A stretch of DNA of 25,479 nucleotides, taken from contig NW_005199944.1 of the NCBI RefSeq assembly GCF_000372725.1, forward strand, positions 69,508 through 94,986, written 5' to 3'. A model generated the notes under the pieces. It saw nothing but the letters and a program-made list of their open reading frames with translations. It searched no databases and was not told the origin of the DNA. This DNA comes from Emiliania huxleyi CCMP1516 (taxonomy: Eukaryota; Haptophyta; Isochrysidales; Noelaerhabdaceae). Shown one piece after another: positions 17,018 to 25,479 of the stretch (within the stretch, counting starts at the first letter, position 1; each line of letters begins with the position of its first letter). The translations under genes were made by a program, and so were the position numbers.

Positions 17018-17923
17018 ATGGAGCAGAGAGTTCGCCGCCGTTCGCGAACGGTCTACTCGGCGCGCTACAAGCTGCGCGTCGTCAGCGAAGCCCTCGCCCG
17101 CCCCCCGTCGTGCCGGATCAAGCCAACCTGTCGCAACCACCCCGGCATCGAGCCGGTAATGCGGCGCCGCCCCCGCCACTGCCGCCACGCGCAGGGGTGG
17201 CAACTGGGGCTGTGTCGCGCGGGCTCAACCCGCGCCATCCCTCGGCCGACGGCAGACCCAGCTGCGCAAGTGGATCAAGAAGCACAAGAGCATCGCAACG
17301 TTCGCGGGCATGGAGGAACGGCAAGTGTGGCTCAACCGCAGGCGAGAGAGGACAGCAGCAGCCCCTGCACTCCTGCCACGCCTCACCCCCCCCCCCCCCC
17401 CTCCTGCCGGGCAGCTACGAGGAGTGCGAGCTCGAAGCCTTCCGGTCCGACCCGCTGGGCACGGCCCCGCTCTTTGCCCTGCAAGCCGGCAGTGAGGCGT
17501 GCCGCCGAACGCTGCGGCCCAGTGGGGAGGGCTGGGGGAGCTGTATCTCAATCGTGCGGGTGCGACGCAGGCGCAGCAGTTGCAGCGAGCGTGTGCACCG
17601 CAGCCGGCGGCGCCGTTCGGCAACATCTCCTCCTCCCACCCACGGCGAGCGCCCCACTCCTTGCCTTTGGGCGATGGGGACGCAACGCTCACAGCTCGCG
17701 GCGGTTGGGCGGTAGGTGTCCGACGCCCTCCTCCCTGCTGCCGATGGACGCCGTCGTGCAGGCGGCGGCGATGGAGGATGTTCTTCCATCCTTCACGCCG
17801 GCCCTCATCTCGGAGTACATCCGCGTCCTCGACTTGGTGGGCGATATGCTTCACCCCGCGCCGGTGCCGGCGGCCGCCTTCTCGCCTAGCTTCTCGCGTG
17901 TTGCGAGCGAGGAGTTCATCTAG
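17018..17923 (+). CDS. Helix-turn-helix (psq/CENP-B-like) DNA-binding protein, internal exons uncertain
   Basis: Exon 17018-17155 reads RSRTVYSARYKLRVVSEAL and then RIKPTCRNHPGIEP; a 100-bp GT-AG intron is followed at 17256 by TQLRKWIKKHKSIATFAGME. Together this gives the K.. vv.eAl ... P.qlRkWik helix-turn-helix pattern seen in psq/CENP-B/Tigger-type domains. Further exons probably include YEECELEAFRSDPLGTAPLF (from about 17413) and a last exon from about 17716 encoding MDAVVQAAAMEDVLPSFTP and ISEYIRVLDLVGDM up to the stop at 17923. The middle boundaries (17340-17715) cannot be fixed by eye. It may be a transcription factor or a domesticated transposase fragment. Confidence 0.62.
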   Translation: MEQRVRRRSRTVYSARYKLRVVSEALARPPSCRIKPTCRNHPGIEPVMRRRPRHCRHAQGWQLGLCRAGSTRAIPRPTADPAAQVDQEAQEHRNVRGHGGTASVAQPQAREDSSSPCTPATPHPPPPPSCRAATRSASSKPSGPTRWARPRSLPCKPAVRRAAERCGPVGRAGGAVSQSCGCDAGAAVAASVCTAAGGAVRQHLLLPPTASAPLLAFGRWGRNAHSSRRLGGRCPTPSSLLPMDAVVQAAAMEDVLPSFTPALISEYIRVLDLVGDMLHPAPVPAAAFSPSFSRVASEEFI

Positions 17924-18293
17924 AGGGCTCGCTGCCTCCGCGCGGCCCTGAGCTGCATCCATCCATCCATCCATCCACCATGCCAATTTTCCTGCCACGC
18001 CGACGCTCCGAGACGCTCCGAGAGAAGCGGCCTATGTGCGCTCTACCTAGATGCCCCTGCGGCGCAGCGAATGCTACCTAGCGCTCGAGTTGGTTGTGTC
18101 CATGGATGACCCTCGCGCAACTATGTCGATGACGACGATCGGTGTATGCTCGTCACGAACGGTAGAGAGCGAGAGCGAGAGCGAGAGAGCGAGAGCGAGC
18201 GAGAGAGCGAGTGAGCGAGAGAGCAAGAGAGCGAGAGAGCGAGAGAGCTGCGAGGTAACCTGTCCTCGCACCCCGCTGCCTGCTCCCGCTTCC

Positions 18294-18349
<56 letters not shown>

Positions 18350-19146
18350 GAGTGGGTGTGAGAGTGATAGAGAGAGAGAGCAGAGGGGATCTAGATGCCA
18401 CGTCCCACGCGTTGCGTGTTTAGGTGTTTACACGCGCACATTCCTCGGTAAGACTTTGTTGTAAAATTCTAAGACCCAGTCCCGTACCCGGTGTCGTGTG
18501 AGAGAGTTTTGTTGTAAAATTCTAAGACCCTCTCCGTTTGACTTTTTGTGACTTTGCTCTTTGGTAGACCGCCGCGAGTACATTAATCATTATCAGATGT
18601 GACAGTCCCCTCGCGCTCGCCCTGGCCCCTGCCCTGTTGAATAACTTAGATCTTAGTTGTGCGATGGAGCCTTTTGTGCGGCTCGAAAGTGCGCGTGTTT
18701 TATCTGATTTCTCGAGAAGCGCCTGATTGGTGCTGATTTCTCGCTGTGTAGCAGACCCATCTGTTCACATGAGGGCGAGATGTCCGGTGGCGGTGCGCAA
18801 CTGCACGCGAGAGATGCCAACTTTCCGGACAACTCCGCAACAACCAACATGCGAGATGCGTGCGGCTAGAGCCGTAGGCGTGCGGGCAGTGGGACAGAGA
18901 GGCTGGTGCGGAGAACCTTTTGTGGCCGCCGCGGCGACCTCCAAACAAGGTGGCACCCCTCCCCCCCACCCTCCCCCTCACACCCCCGCCCGCCCGCGGA
19001 AGCGTCGCCGGCCCGAGGCCGGCAGGCGGAGGAGACAGAGATGGCGCCAGCCGCCGCGCCGCCGTGTCGTCGAACCGGCGGCGGCAGCAGCAACCGGCGG
19101 CGGCAGCAGCAGCAGCAGCAGCGGAGGTGGCGGCGGCGGGCGGCGC
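17924..19146. other. Intergenic region with GA and ATCC microsatellites
   Basis: No coding exon is recognised. Contents: an ATCC run near 17957-17976, imperfect GA/GAGC repeats at about 18166-18250, a pure GA array at 18297-18344, an AT-richer block 18420-18780 with a direct repeat, and Pro/Arg-type low-complexity sequence 18950-19140 with CAG repeats. It is the 3' flank of both the helix-turn-helix gene and STT3 (convergent). Confidence 0.6.
18455..18530 (+). repeat. 23-bp direct repeat in AT-rich block
   Basis: TTGTTGTAAAATTCTAAGAC, with its neighbouring bases, occurs identically (23 bp) at 18455-18477 and 18508-18530, separated by 30 bp. It is distinctly AT-rich against the local background. 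It could be a 3'-end processing element or a remnant of insertion. Confidence 0.85.
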
Positions 19147-22100
19147 TCACATCTCGTCCTTCGGGCTGCCCTTCTTGGCCTTCTTCTTCCCCTTGGCGAC
19201 CACCTCGTAGATGGCCCACCGGCGGACGTGCTCCTCGCCGCGCACCTGGCGTGAGATTGCCCGAGATTACCCGAGGTTAGCCGAGATTGCTCCTCGCCGC
19301 GCAACTGGAGCCTATGCACTCACTCACACGGACTCACACGGACTCACGGACTCACGGACTCACACGGACTCACTGACTCACTGACTCACTGACTCACTGA
19401 CTCACTGACTCACTGACTCGCTCACTCTGACTCACTGAGTCTATCACTCACCCACTCACGAGCGGCAATCTCGGGAGCAATCTCGGGAGCAATCTCGGGA
19501 GCAATCTCGGGAGCAATCTCGGGAGCAATCTCGGGAGCAATCTCGGGAGCAATCTCGGGAGCAATCTCGGGAGCAATCTCGGGAGCAATCTCGGGCAATC
19601 TCGGGCAATCTCGGCGAGTCGCGCGCCGCCGATACTCCCGCCTCTGCGCACAGCTCGTCGGCGCAGCCGCACCCGTACGCTTGGAAGTCGAGGCAGGGCA
19701 TGCTGCAGCCGGCGTCGTCGAGGCTGCCCGCCTTCCAGCCCTGGGGCAGCGCCGGGATGGCAAACGCGTGCCCGTCCATGCCCGAGCGAGCCAGCGCGAC
19801 GTACCGGCTGCCCGCCTCCTTGGCAAAGGCGCGCGCCTCGGCGAGCGTCGACCCGTCCGCTCCGCCAGAGTAGGTCCGCTCCTCCCCGAGCAGAGCCTCC
19901 GCGCCGACGCACCCGAGGTACCAGAGGCCGGGGCGTCCCTTGGAGCCGCCGCCTCCGCCGGGGCCATCGGAGGGCCCCTTGCGGCCCGACATGCGCTCGT
20001 GGTACTCCTTGTCGTACGCCTCGTCCTCGCTGCTGCGCTTGGTGTTGAAGTCCTCCAGCTGCGCGAAGTTCTTCCGGCGCGCGATGAGCGGCGCCAGCGC
20101 GGGCGGGTACTGGCCAACGCAGTACCACGACCCGGGCGCGTCGCACCTCCGGTTGGCGGGGTCCGCCACCCACTTCTTCGACTTGAGCGAGACGCGCCGC
20201 ACCTTGAAGATGCGAACCTTCCCGTACCGCGAGGTGAAGACGTGCTGGAAGAGGGACTCGTTGGCGGCGATCCCGCGCTGGCCGTGCATCGTGAGCTTGT
20301 AGAGCAGGCACTCCTCCATCATCGGCGTGGGCTGCCCGCCCTGGTAGAAGCCAAACTTGGAGCACGTCGGGTCGCCCGGGCAGATGTCGCGGAAGACCGA
20401 GTTGCCGATGCGGGCCATGTGCGGCGACTTTGCAAGGTCGTCGCCTCCGCCGCCCGCCCAGACGAGCACGTAGTCGGCGAGGTGGCGCGCGATCGAGTGC
20501 GCCTTCTGCTCGTTGCCGGAGAGGATGAGGCCGAGGGTGGCGATGTGCTCGTGGTTCCAGGTGTTGCCGTCGGCGATGGTGGTCCGCTCGCCGATGCCGG
20601 TGATCTGGTAGCCGTAGTCCCACCAGGCCATCACGCGCGCATCCTCGGGCGTCTTGTCGCGCAGCCACCAGTATGCCTCGCGGTAGTCGTCCACCATCAC
20701 CTCCTGCCCATTGTATGTCTTGGCTTTGAACATGATTTGCGGCTGCGAGAGCCCCTCGGCCAGCTGGTGCGAGTAGTCGTAAAACTCGCGCCCCCTCGGC
20801 ACGCACCAGTACACAGCGTACGCGCCGAGCGCGATCCGCAGCAAGCACGAGACCGGGTTGGCGTAGACCAACTCCACGCCCTCCATTGCCAGCGCGCCGA
20901 GCGCGCGCGCGTGCGACCACGCCTCGCCCAGCGCCGCCTCGGCCTTGGCGCCGCCCTTGCCGCCCTTCTTCCGCCGCTCCTTGGCCGACGCCGACGCGTC
21001 CTTGCCGCTCCGATCCTCCTCCTCCTCCTCCTCTTCCGCGCCCTCCGCCGCGGTGGCCTCGGCGGCGCCGGTGGCGGGCGGCGACGGCAGCCTCAGGATC
21101 CTCGAGCCGAGTCGCGCGACGGGGCGGACGAGCAGCTGGTCGGCGGCGACACCTGCTCGTGTACAGCACATCATCAGCTCAACGTTTGAGAGGAAGACGC
21201 GGACCTGTCGGCGAGGACGCCTGTTCGTAACGAGCTCCTCATTCATTCTTAGTCATCAACGAGCGGCCGAGGGTAGCCGGTCGGCGACGGCGCCGAGGAG
21301 CACGCCGCCGAGGGCCGAGGCGACCGGGCCGAGCAGGATGACGAGCCGCGCCTGTCAATGCTTAATCAGCGAGTCATGGATGGTCGAGAGGCGACCGAGC
21401 AGGGGGGGCAGTGCGGTGCCATCTTGTTTGAGAAGAAGTAGGCGGTGCCGGCGTAGAGGACGATGAAGAGGTTGGCGTCGGTGAAGCGGACGAGCGAGAG
21501 GAGGAAGCCGTACGGCGCGATGTGGTAGATGTGGTGGAGGTAGTGGGAGTACGCCTGAGGACCACACGCATGGGGATTGGTAGTGACACTGCCAGCACTG
21601 ATACACTGTGGTGGAGGCAGTGGAGTCGGCCTGCTCGTTTGCCGGCTGGTGCTCCGCCACCGAATCCACCAGCGGGTTGCCGGTGCGGGTGTGCTTGACG
21701 AAGAGCCCGCGCACGCGAGCGGAGAGGGGGCCGAAGTAGCCGAACTGCATCAGCAGCGCCGCCGCGCCCACGAGCGCGAGCGCGATGGGCAGCGCGAGCT
21801 TGGCACGCAACAGCTGGACCTGGAACCCCGTGATCCGCTCATTCAGTCCTCATGGTTGCTAGTTTCTAGCGTGGCGCGCAATGGCACGAGAGAAAGAGAG
21901 CTTGCACATCCGCACTACACACTAACAATGATAGAGTGACAACGGCGGGCCTGCAAAACGGAGAGCTTGCGTGCGCGCCGCTGCACCTCCACGTACTCGA
22001 GCAGCTGCATGCCAACAAAAGCGAGGAGCGGGCCTAATCAGAGACCCAGCCAATCAGTCGGTGTTACACGCGCCATAGCACGGACGGCGGGGCACACGCG

Positions 22101-24022
22101 CACTCGCGGAACACGCCGGGCATTGCACACGAGGCGTTGTGTGCGATCTCAGGGAAAAGCATCACAACGCACAGAAGTGCAATAGTGAGAACAGAGCCAG
22201 CGGTATAGAAGACATCGCGGCTTCATGGCTCTCTCTCGGCTACATCTCGGCTTCAAAGCTCTATCTCGGCTACATCTCGACTACAGCGGGCCCATCTGCT
22301 CGAGGTTGCGCACGGGCGCCCAGTTGACGGGCGGCACTCGCGTAGCGCCGAGGGTGCCTAGAAAAAGAAATCGCGGGTGGCGAAAAGAAAGTCGGGCGCG
22401 CGCCGCGCGCGGGTGGCGACGAGAGTGCCGATGACGTAGAAGAGCGAGTAGGCGCGGTGCAGCTTGGAGGTGTACCTGCCGCGAACAGGAAAACACCCTC
22501 GGCGACGGACCAAACGCAGCGACCCGGCGCGGCGCAGCGGTGAGGTGGCGCCTGCCGCAAGCGCACAGGGCCGCCGCGTGCACGCCAATCATGTTGACCA
22601 CGAAGACGTACCCTCCCCATGCCGCCACCATGTAGACGTATGCGAGACCGCACAGCACGCCGAACACGACCGACGCCTATGCGATGAGAACGAGAATACA
22701 CTATTGTTGCTGCTGCTGCTACTACTACTACCACTGCTGCTGCCTGCTGCTGCTGCTGCTACTACTGCTACTACTGCTACTGCTACTCATAATAATAATA
22801 ATAACAGTGACATCAGCGGCGGCGCCTTGGTCGCGCGCCCGTCAGCGACCGCGGGGTCTGGCCGCAGCGCGCGCGTCCAAAAGTAGAATGTGGTGCACCT
22901 GCGCAGCGGCAATGCCATGTCATGGGAGCAGTGAGAGGGAGACGTCGGCCCGAGAGTAGAACGGTGCGCACCCTCTAGGAAGCGTCCAGGAAGCGTCCAG
23001 GAAGTGTCTAGGAAGTGTCTAGGCGGTGTCTAGGAAGTGTCTAGGAAGCGTCCCGGAAGCGTCCCGGAAGCGTCCCGGAAGCGTCCCGGATGCGTCCCGG
23101 ATGCGTCCCGGAGGTGTCTAGGAAGTGTCCCGGAGGTGTCTAGGAGGTGGCTAGAAAGTGATCATGCTGAAGAAGACAGTCGCAATGGCATGTAGGTCCG
23201 AGAGTAGAAGGTGGTGCGCACGGCGTATCTCGACTGCATCTCGGCTGCACCTCGGCTGCATCTCGGCTGCATCTCGGCGGCATCTCGGCTGCATCTCGGC
23301 TGCATCTCGGCACATGGCGGTCAGCGCGATCGACTCGTTGTCGTATCCGCCCGCCACCGACCTCATGGTGTGGGCGGGGATCACCGCCTACGCGCTGAGT
23401 ACGCCAGCCTCAGGGCGGGAGATGTGGGGAGATATGGGGAGATATGGGCAGCCTACGCGCTGAGTACGCCAGCCTCAGGGCGGGAGATATGGGGAGATAT
23501 GGGGAGATATGGGGAGATATGGGGAGATATGGGCAGCCTACGCGCTGAGTACGCCAGCCTCAGGGCGGGAGGACGGGTCTTGTGCGTCGTCTTCCGAGCA
23601 CCGCGTGAGGACAACGGAGAGGAGTACAGTGAATACAGCGGAGTCCGTGGCCCTCTCGGGGGAAGGCGGTAGTGAGCAGCGTCTTCAGAGCACCGCGTGA
23701 GTACAACGGAGAGGAGTACAGTGAGTACAGCGGAACGCGGGTGAGTACAGCGGAGCACGTGGCCCTCTCGGGCGCTGGTTGGAATGTGCATTAACACGTA
23801 TTCCGCTTCTAGGGGCACCGCGCCATGATTGCGGCCGCAGCGACGCCCGCGGACCAAGTGCCGGAGCACTCTGCGGTGAGCGCGCCTGCGCACATGGTTG
23901 AGCGGGGAGGGCATGAATGAGGAGCTGATGGGCCAGGTGTGCCGGAGCAGTCTGCGGTGAGGGCGCCTGCGCAATAGGTAGGCAGCGAACGAGCTCACAT
24001 CACACCGAGAGGGAGGGGGGGG

Positions 24023-24083
<61 letters not shown>

Positions 24084-24092
24084 AGCGAGAGG

Positions 24093-24187
<95 letters not shown>

Positions 24188-24396
24188 GAGAGAGAGAGAG
24201 AGATGCGAGAGAGCGCTGAGGCTAGACGCGGTGTCCGCTGCACGCTGCGGCGCGATGGACAGAGATATGGACCACTGGCTGGCTGACTGATCTCCAACTG
24301 ATCTCCCCATATCTCCCCCTATCTCGCAGCACGCTGCGGCGCGCCCAGCGAGACGGAGGCGGTGATGCCGAACCAGGCGGGCACCATGCAGCAGAC
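19147..24396 (-). CDS. STT3: STT3, catalytic subunit of oligosaccharyltransferase (N-terminal exons missing)
   Basis: Thirteen exons join in one frame to 847 residues: 24396-24345, 23870-23824, 23387-23314, 22898-22826, 22676-22552, 22475-22429, 22357-22292, 22033-21960, 21819-21643, 21554-21420, 21351-21294, 21152-19636 and 19245-19147. Diagnostic motifs in order are RSVAGGYDNES, YMVAAWGGYVF, SVAEHQP (the SVSE-type motif), WWDYGYQI with DGNTWNHEHI, and DDLAKSPHM matching the D-x2-K-x3-M DK motif. STT3 transfers the dolichol-linked glycan to Asn in the ER lumen. The large exon starts with an acidic/lysine-rich loop before a membrane segment; the tail has a Cys-rich block (CSMPCLDF, CGCADELC) and ends in KKKAKKGSPKDEM. 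The first luminal loop with its DxD motif is not found, so upstream exons lie beyond or within the unassigned end. Nine of twelve introns have GC donors. Confidence 0.93.
19315..19450 (-). repeat. 8-bp array (GTGAGTCA)n in the last STT3 intron
   Basis: In the STT3 sense the array reads CAGTGAGTCAGTGAGT, so it presents a series of GTGAGT hexamers identical to a strong 5' splice-site consensus. It lies in the intron 19635-19246, downstream of the real donor GTATCG. Confidence 0.9.
19466..19615 (-). repeat. 12-bp minisatellite (CAATCTCGGGAG)n in the last STT3 intron
   Basis: Thirteen units: eleven of 12 bp followed by two 9-bp CAATCTCGG versions. The array has almost no divergence between units and begins about 20 bp inside the donor end of the intron. 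It shares the ATCTCGG core. Confidence 0.95.
22214..22283 (-). repeat. ATCTCGGCT minisatellite in STT3 intron 7
   Basis: Units of CTATCTCGGCTACATCTCGG with variants CTTCATGGCT and CTTCAAAGCT. It sits next to the GC donor of intron 22291-22034, whose first seven bases GCCCGCT equal the start of the next exon. Confidence 0.8.
22703..22804 (-). repeat. Trinucleotide array (CTG/CTA then ATA) in STT3 intron 4
   Basis: Interspersed TGC and TAC triplets followed by AATAATAATAATAAC fill most of the 149-bp intron 22825-22677. Confidence 0.93.
22947..23221 (-). repeat. Two decayed copies of an STT3 exon start around an 11-bp array
   Basis: The start of STT3 exon 4 (gene sense GTGCACCACATTCTACTTTT, 22898-22874) has related copies at 22971-22947 (GTGCGCACCGTTCTACTCTC) and 23221-23195 (GTGCGCACCACCTTCTACTC), both in the preceding intron. 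Between the two copies lies an array of about 17 units of AGGAAGCGTCC type (22976-23159). The copies are shifted in frame and are not needed for the protein. Confidence 0.8.
23225..23313 (-). repeat. 11-bp minisatellite (GCATCTCGGCT)n at the STT3 intron 3 donor
   Basis: About eight units. The array begins directly at the donor: in the gene sense the intron reads GTGCCGAGATGCAGCCGAGA, so the donor itself looks like the first repeat unit. Confidence 0.9.
23386..23570 (-). repeat. Three identical 35-bp acceptor/exon-start copies separated by 10-bp arrays
   Basis: The 35-bp segment at 23386-23420 (the 3' end of STT3 intron 2 with the first two exon bases) recurs identically at 23451-23485 and 23536-23570. 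The spacers are arrays of GATATGGGGA, about three units in the first and five in the second, each ending GGGCA before the next copy. In the gene sense every copy ends in GCGTAG|GC, so three acceptors are offered and only the last precedes coding sequence. Confidence 0.95.
23586..23775. repeat. Degenerate ~105-bp tandem duplication in STT3 intron 2
   Basis: The segment with GAGCACCGCGTGAG, ACAACGGAGAGGAGTACAGT and GTGGCCCTCTCGGG occurs twice, with a partial third GTGAGTACAGCGGA unit. No coding content is evident. Confidence 0.8.
23858..23973 (-). repeat. Duplicated acceptor and start of an STT3 exon
   Basis: A 35-bp segment covering the acceptor and first bases of STT3 exon 2 (23858-23892) is repeated at 23939-23973 with two mismatches, 81 bp away in the preceding intron (plus-strand core CTGCGGTGAG). 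Confidence 0.88.
24026..24183. repeat. Long GA dinucleotide array
   Basis: Nearly uninterrupted GA repeats, with a GGGAGAGCGAGAGGGAC interruption near 24074-24096, in STT3 intron 1 (24344-23871). A G-run precedes it at about 24015-24024. Confidence 0.97.
24240..24343 (-). repeat. 15-bp direct repeat around an ATCTCCCC array
   Basis: GCACGCTGCGGCGCG occurs at 24240-24254 and at 24329-24343, the latter at the GC donor of STT3 intron 1. Between them lie units of ATCTCCCCAT/ATCTCCCCCT. It is the same copy-array-copy layout as elsewhere, here at an exon end. Confidence 0.75.
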
Positions 24397-25479
24397 CTAG
24401 AGGAAGAACTCGCCGCGTGGTGGCCGACGTGTTTCTTTTTTTAGGGGAGGGGGGCGAGCCAGGGCCGGTGCTTTGACGCAGTCAGTGTGCTTCGAGGTAG
24501 TATGAACTCAGAACGGCCCCCCGAGAGCGCCTCTTCGACGCCCACGGGTCCCCCCGGTGAAAGAGTCGTGTGAAAAAGAAAACAAGTTAAAAACCTAGGC
24601 AACAAAGTTTTCGTGCACACAAACAACTCAACTAATTTTTAACCAACCCCCTTCTCTTTCTCCATGATCCGAGCGCGTGCTTTTGTCTGACTCGACTACG
24701 CAGGGGCCAGGGCGAAACGCGAGATCTACAGGCGCTCAGCGGCCCATGATTGACGCGCCCCAGGCGACGCGCCCGAGCAGGTTGCTTGATGTCGCACGCC
24801 CCTTCCTCTCCCCGCCCACGCATTCGAAGATGCTCGCTCGAGAGGTCCTCACCGACGAGAGGTCCTCACATTTAACAGGTCCTAATAAGGAAAAAGAAAA
24901 CTCCGTTCGTCCGGGGATGTGTCCAACCCCCCCCGAGCACGCTGCCGAGCTAGAGCCGGAGACCGAGTTCGATGCAGGTCGACGTCCCCGGCGACGTGGC
25001 GGGAGAGCCGGCGGCGGAGGAGGAGTCGACGTCGGGCGCGTCGGGCGAGGCTGCCGGCCTCTCCACCTCGAGACGCCCCGGGGCAGTGCCTAGGAGGCAA
25101 GGCGGGGCGAGGGGGCGCGCGGGCGCGGGGTGCGGTGCGGTGTGGGTGTGTACGTGTGATGTGACTGCAGCAAGAGACCATCCGTTTGTATTAAAGGCCT
25201 ATTTCCAGCTTGGGGAAGTGCGCCGCCCGTGCGTCGTTGGGACTCGTGGCGCCTCCCAGGCCCGCCGCAGCGGTCCCATGGGTACTGAAGTCTCAAAAAA
25301 AGAATTTTTCGAGCCAGTCACGATGTCAACCCTCCCATACCTGATGCTCGTAGGGCTTGAGAGTGCCCCGCGGGCCGCCGTGTTGCCACTTCTGCCAGCG
25401 CTCCTCGGCGTCGCCGCATCTCCCTTGAACTCGTCGGCCGAGCCCACCTTTGGCGCAGATCGTGCTGCCTTCCAACGCA
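24397..25479. other. Unassigned terminal region with a possible minus-strand exon
   Basis: No gene is recognised. A possible minus-strand exon ends at 25341 with a consensus CAG|GTATGG donor and contains CGDAEERWQKWQHGGPRGTL followed by KPYEHQ, plausible coding sequence of unknown family. On the plus strand a frame from an ATG at 24972 stays open to the window edge, but its content looks like antisense of GC-rich DNA. An upstream STT3 exon could also lie here; I could not find the expected first luminal loop. Confidence 0.3.

Noticed and set aside
19681..21189. 500-residue plus-strand frame opposite STT3
   Set aside because: It is antisense to the exon holding WWDYGYQI and DGNTWNHEHI; GC bias explains its length.
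23386..23570. CRISPR-like array (three identical 35-bp repeats)
   Set aside because: The spacers are themselves tandem repeats, not unique sequences, and the setting is a eukaryotic intron with no cas genes.
23995..24310. Ser/Leu- or Arg/Glu-repeat proteins over the GA arrays (also 18150-18350)
   Set aside because: Dinucleotide arrays are open in several frames by default; there is no start context or flanking coding sequence.

Overview
This window looks like nuclear DNA from a GC-rich unicellular alga, most likely a haptophyte of the Emiliania/Chrysochromulina type. The evidence is its spliced genes with short introns, frequent GC-AG splice sites inferred from reading frame and homology, a degenerate TTAGGG array, abundant micro- and minisatellites, and a gene set (STT3, BPNT1-like phosphatase, mTERF, PHD-AP2 protein, ankyrin-RING protein) that is eukaryotic and not bacterial. 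There are no operons or ribosome binding sites. A 100-base run of N at 11776-11875 is an assembly gap. The species call is inference.

Layout: 1-2035 has no recognised gene. A BPNT1-like 3'(2'),5'-bisphosphate nucleotidase gene (2036-4181, +, eight exons) is followed by an mTERF-family gene (about 4486-5205, +). An intronless ankyrin-coiled coil-RING gene is on the minus strand (5436-7841). A 26-bp perfect inverted repeat (8238-8263 and 10539-10564) brackets a 2.3 kb segment with one unrecognised ORF (8621-9514), a strong hairpin and a 24-bp palindrome. A PHD finger plus AP2/ERF gene (about 11494-13151, +) is split by the gap. An NDP-kinase-like gene (15396-13616, -) and a glycine-rich coiled-coil gene (15457-16428, +) are transcribed divergently from only 60 bp. 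A helix-turn-helix gene (17018-17923, +) follows. A 13-exon STT3 gene (24396-19147, -) fills most of the remainder and its N-terminal exons are not identified. The last kilobase is largely unassigned.

The genes look like an ordinary mix of housekeeping and regulatory functions and do not form a pathway. The unusual feature is the introns. Across 28 introns that I could model, about 20 start with GC, and in about 18 the first two intron bases are also the first two bases of the downstream exon. Many introns contain extra copies of the neighbouring exon edge (15-35 bp) separated by 10-12 bp tandem arrays with ATCTCGG or ATATCTCCCC cores. The clearest cases are in STT3 (three identical 35-bp copies of an acceptor plus exon start at 23386-23570; decayed exon-start copies at 22947-23221), BPNT1 (2958-3062) and the NDP-kinase-like gene (13981-14049; the telomere-like array at 14401-14589 flanked by a 30-bp direct repeat). 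This reads as a recurrent exon-edge-duplication and array-expansion process and is my best candidate for something not previously described here.
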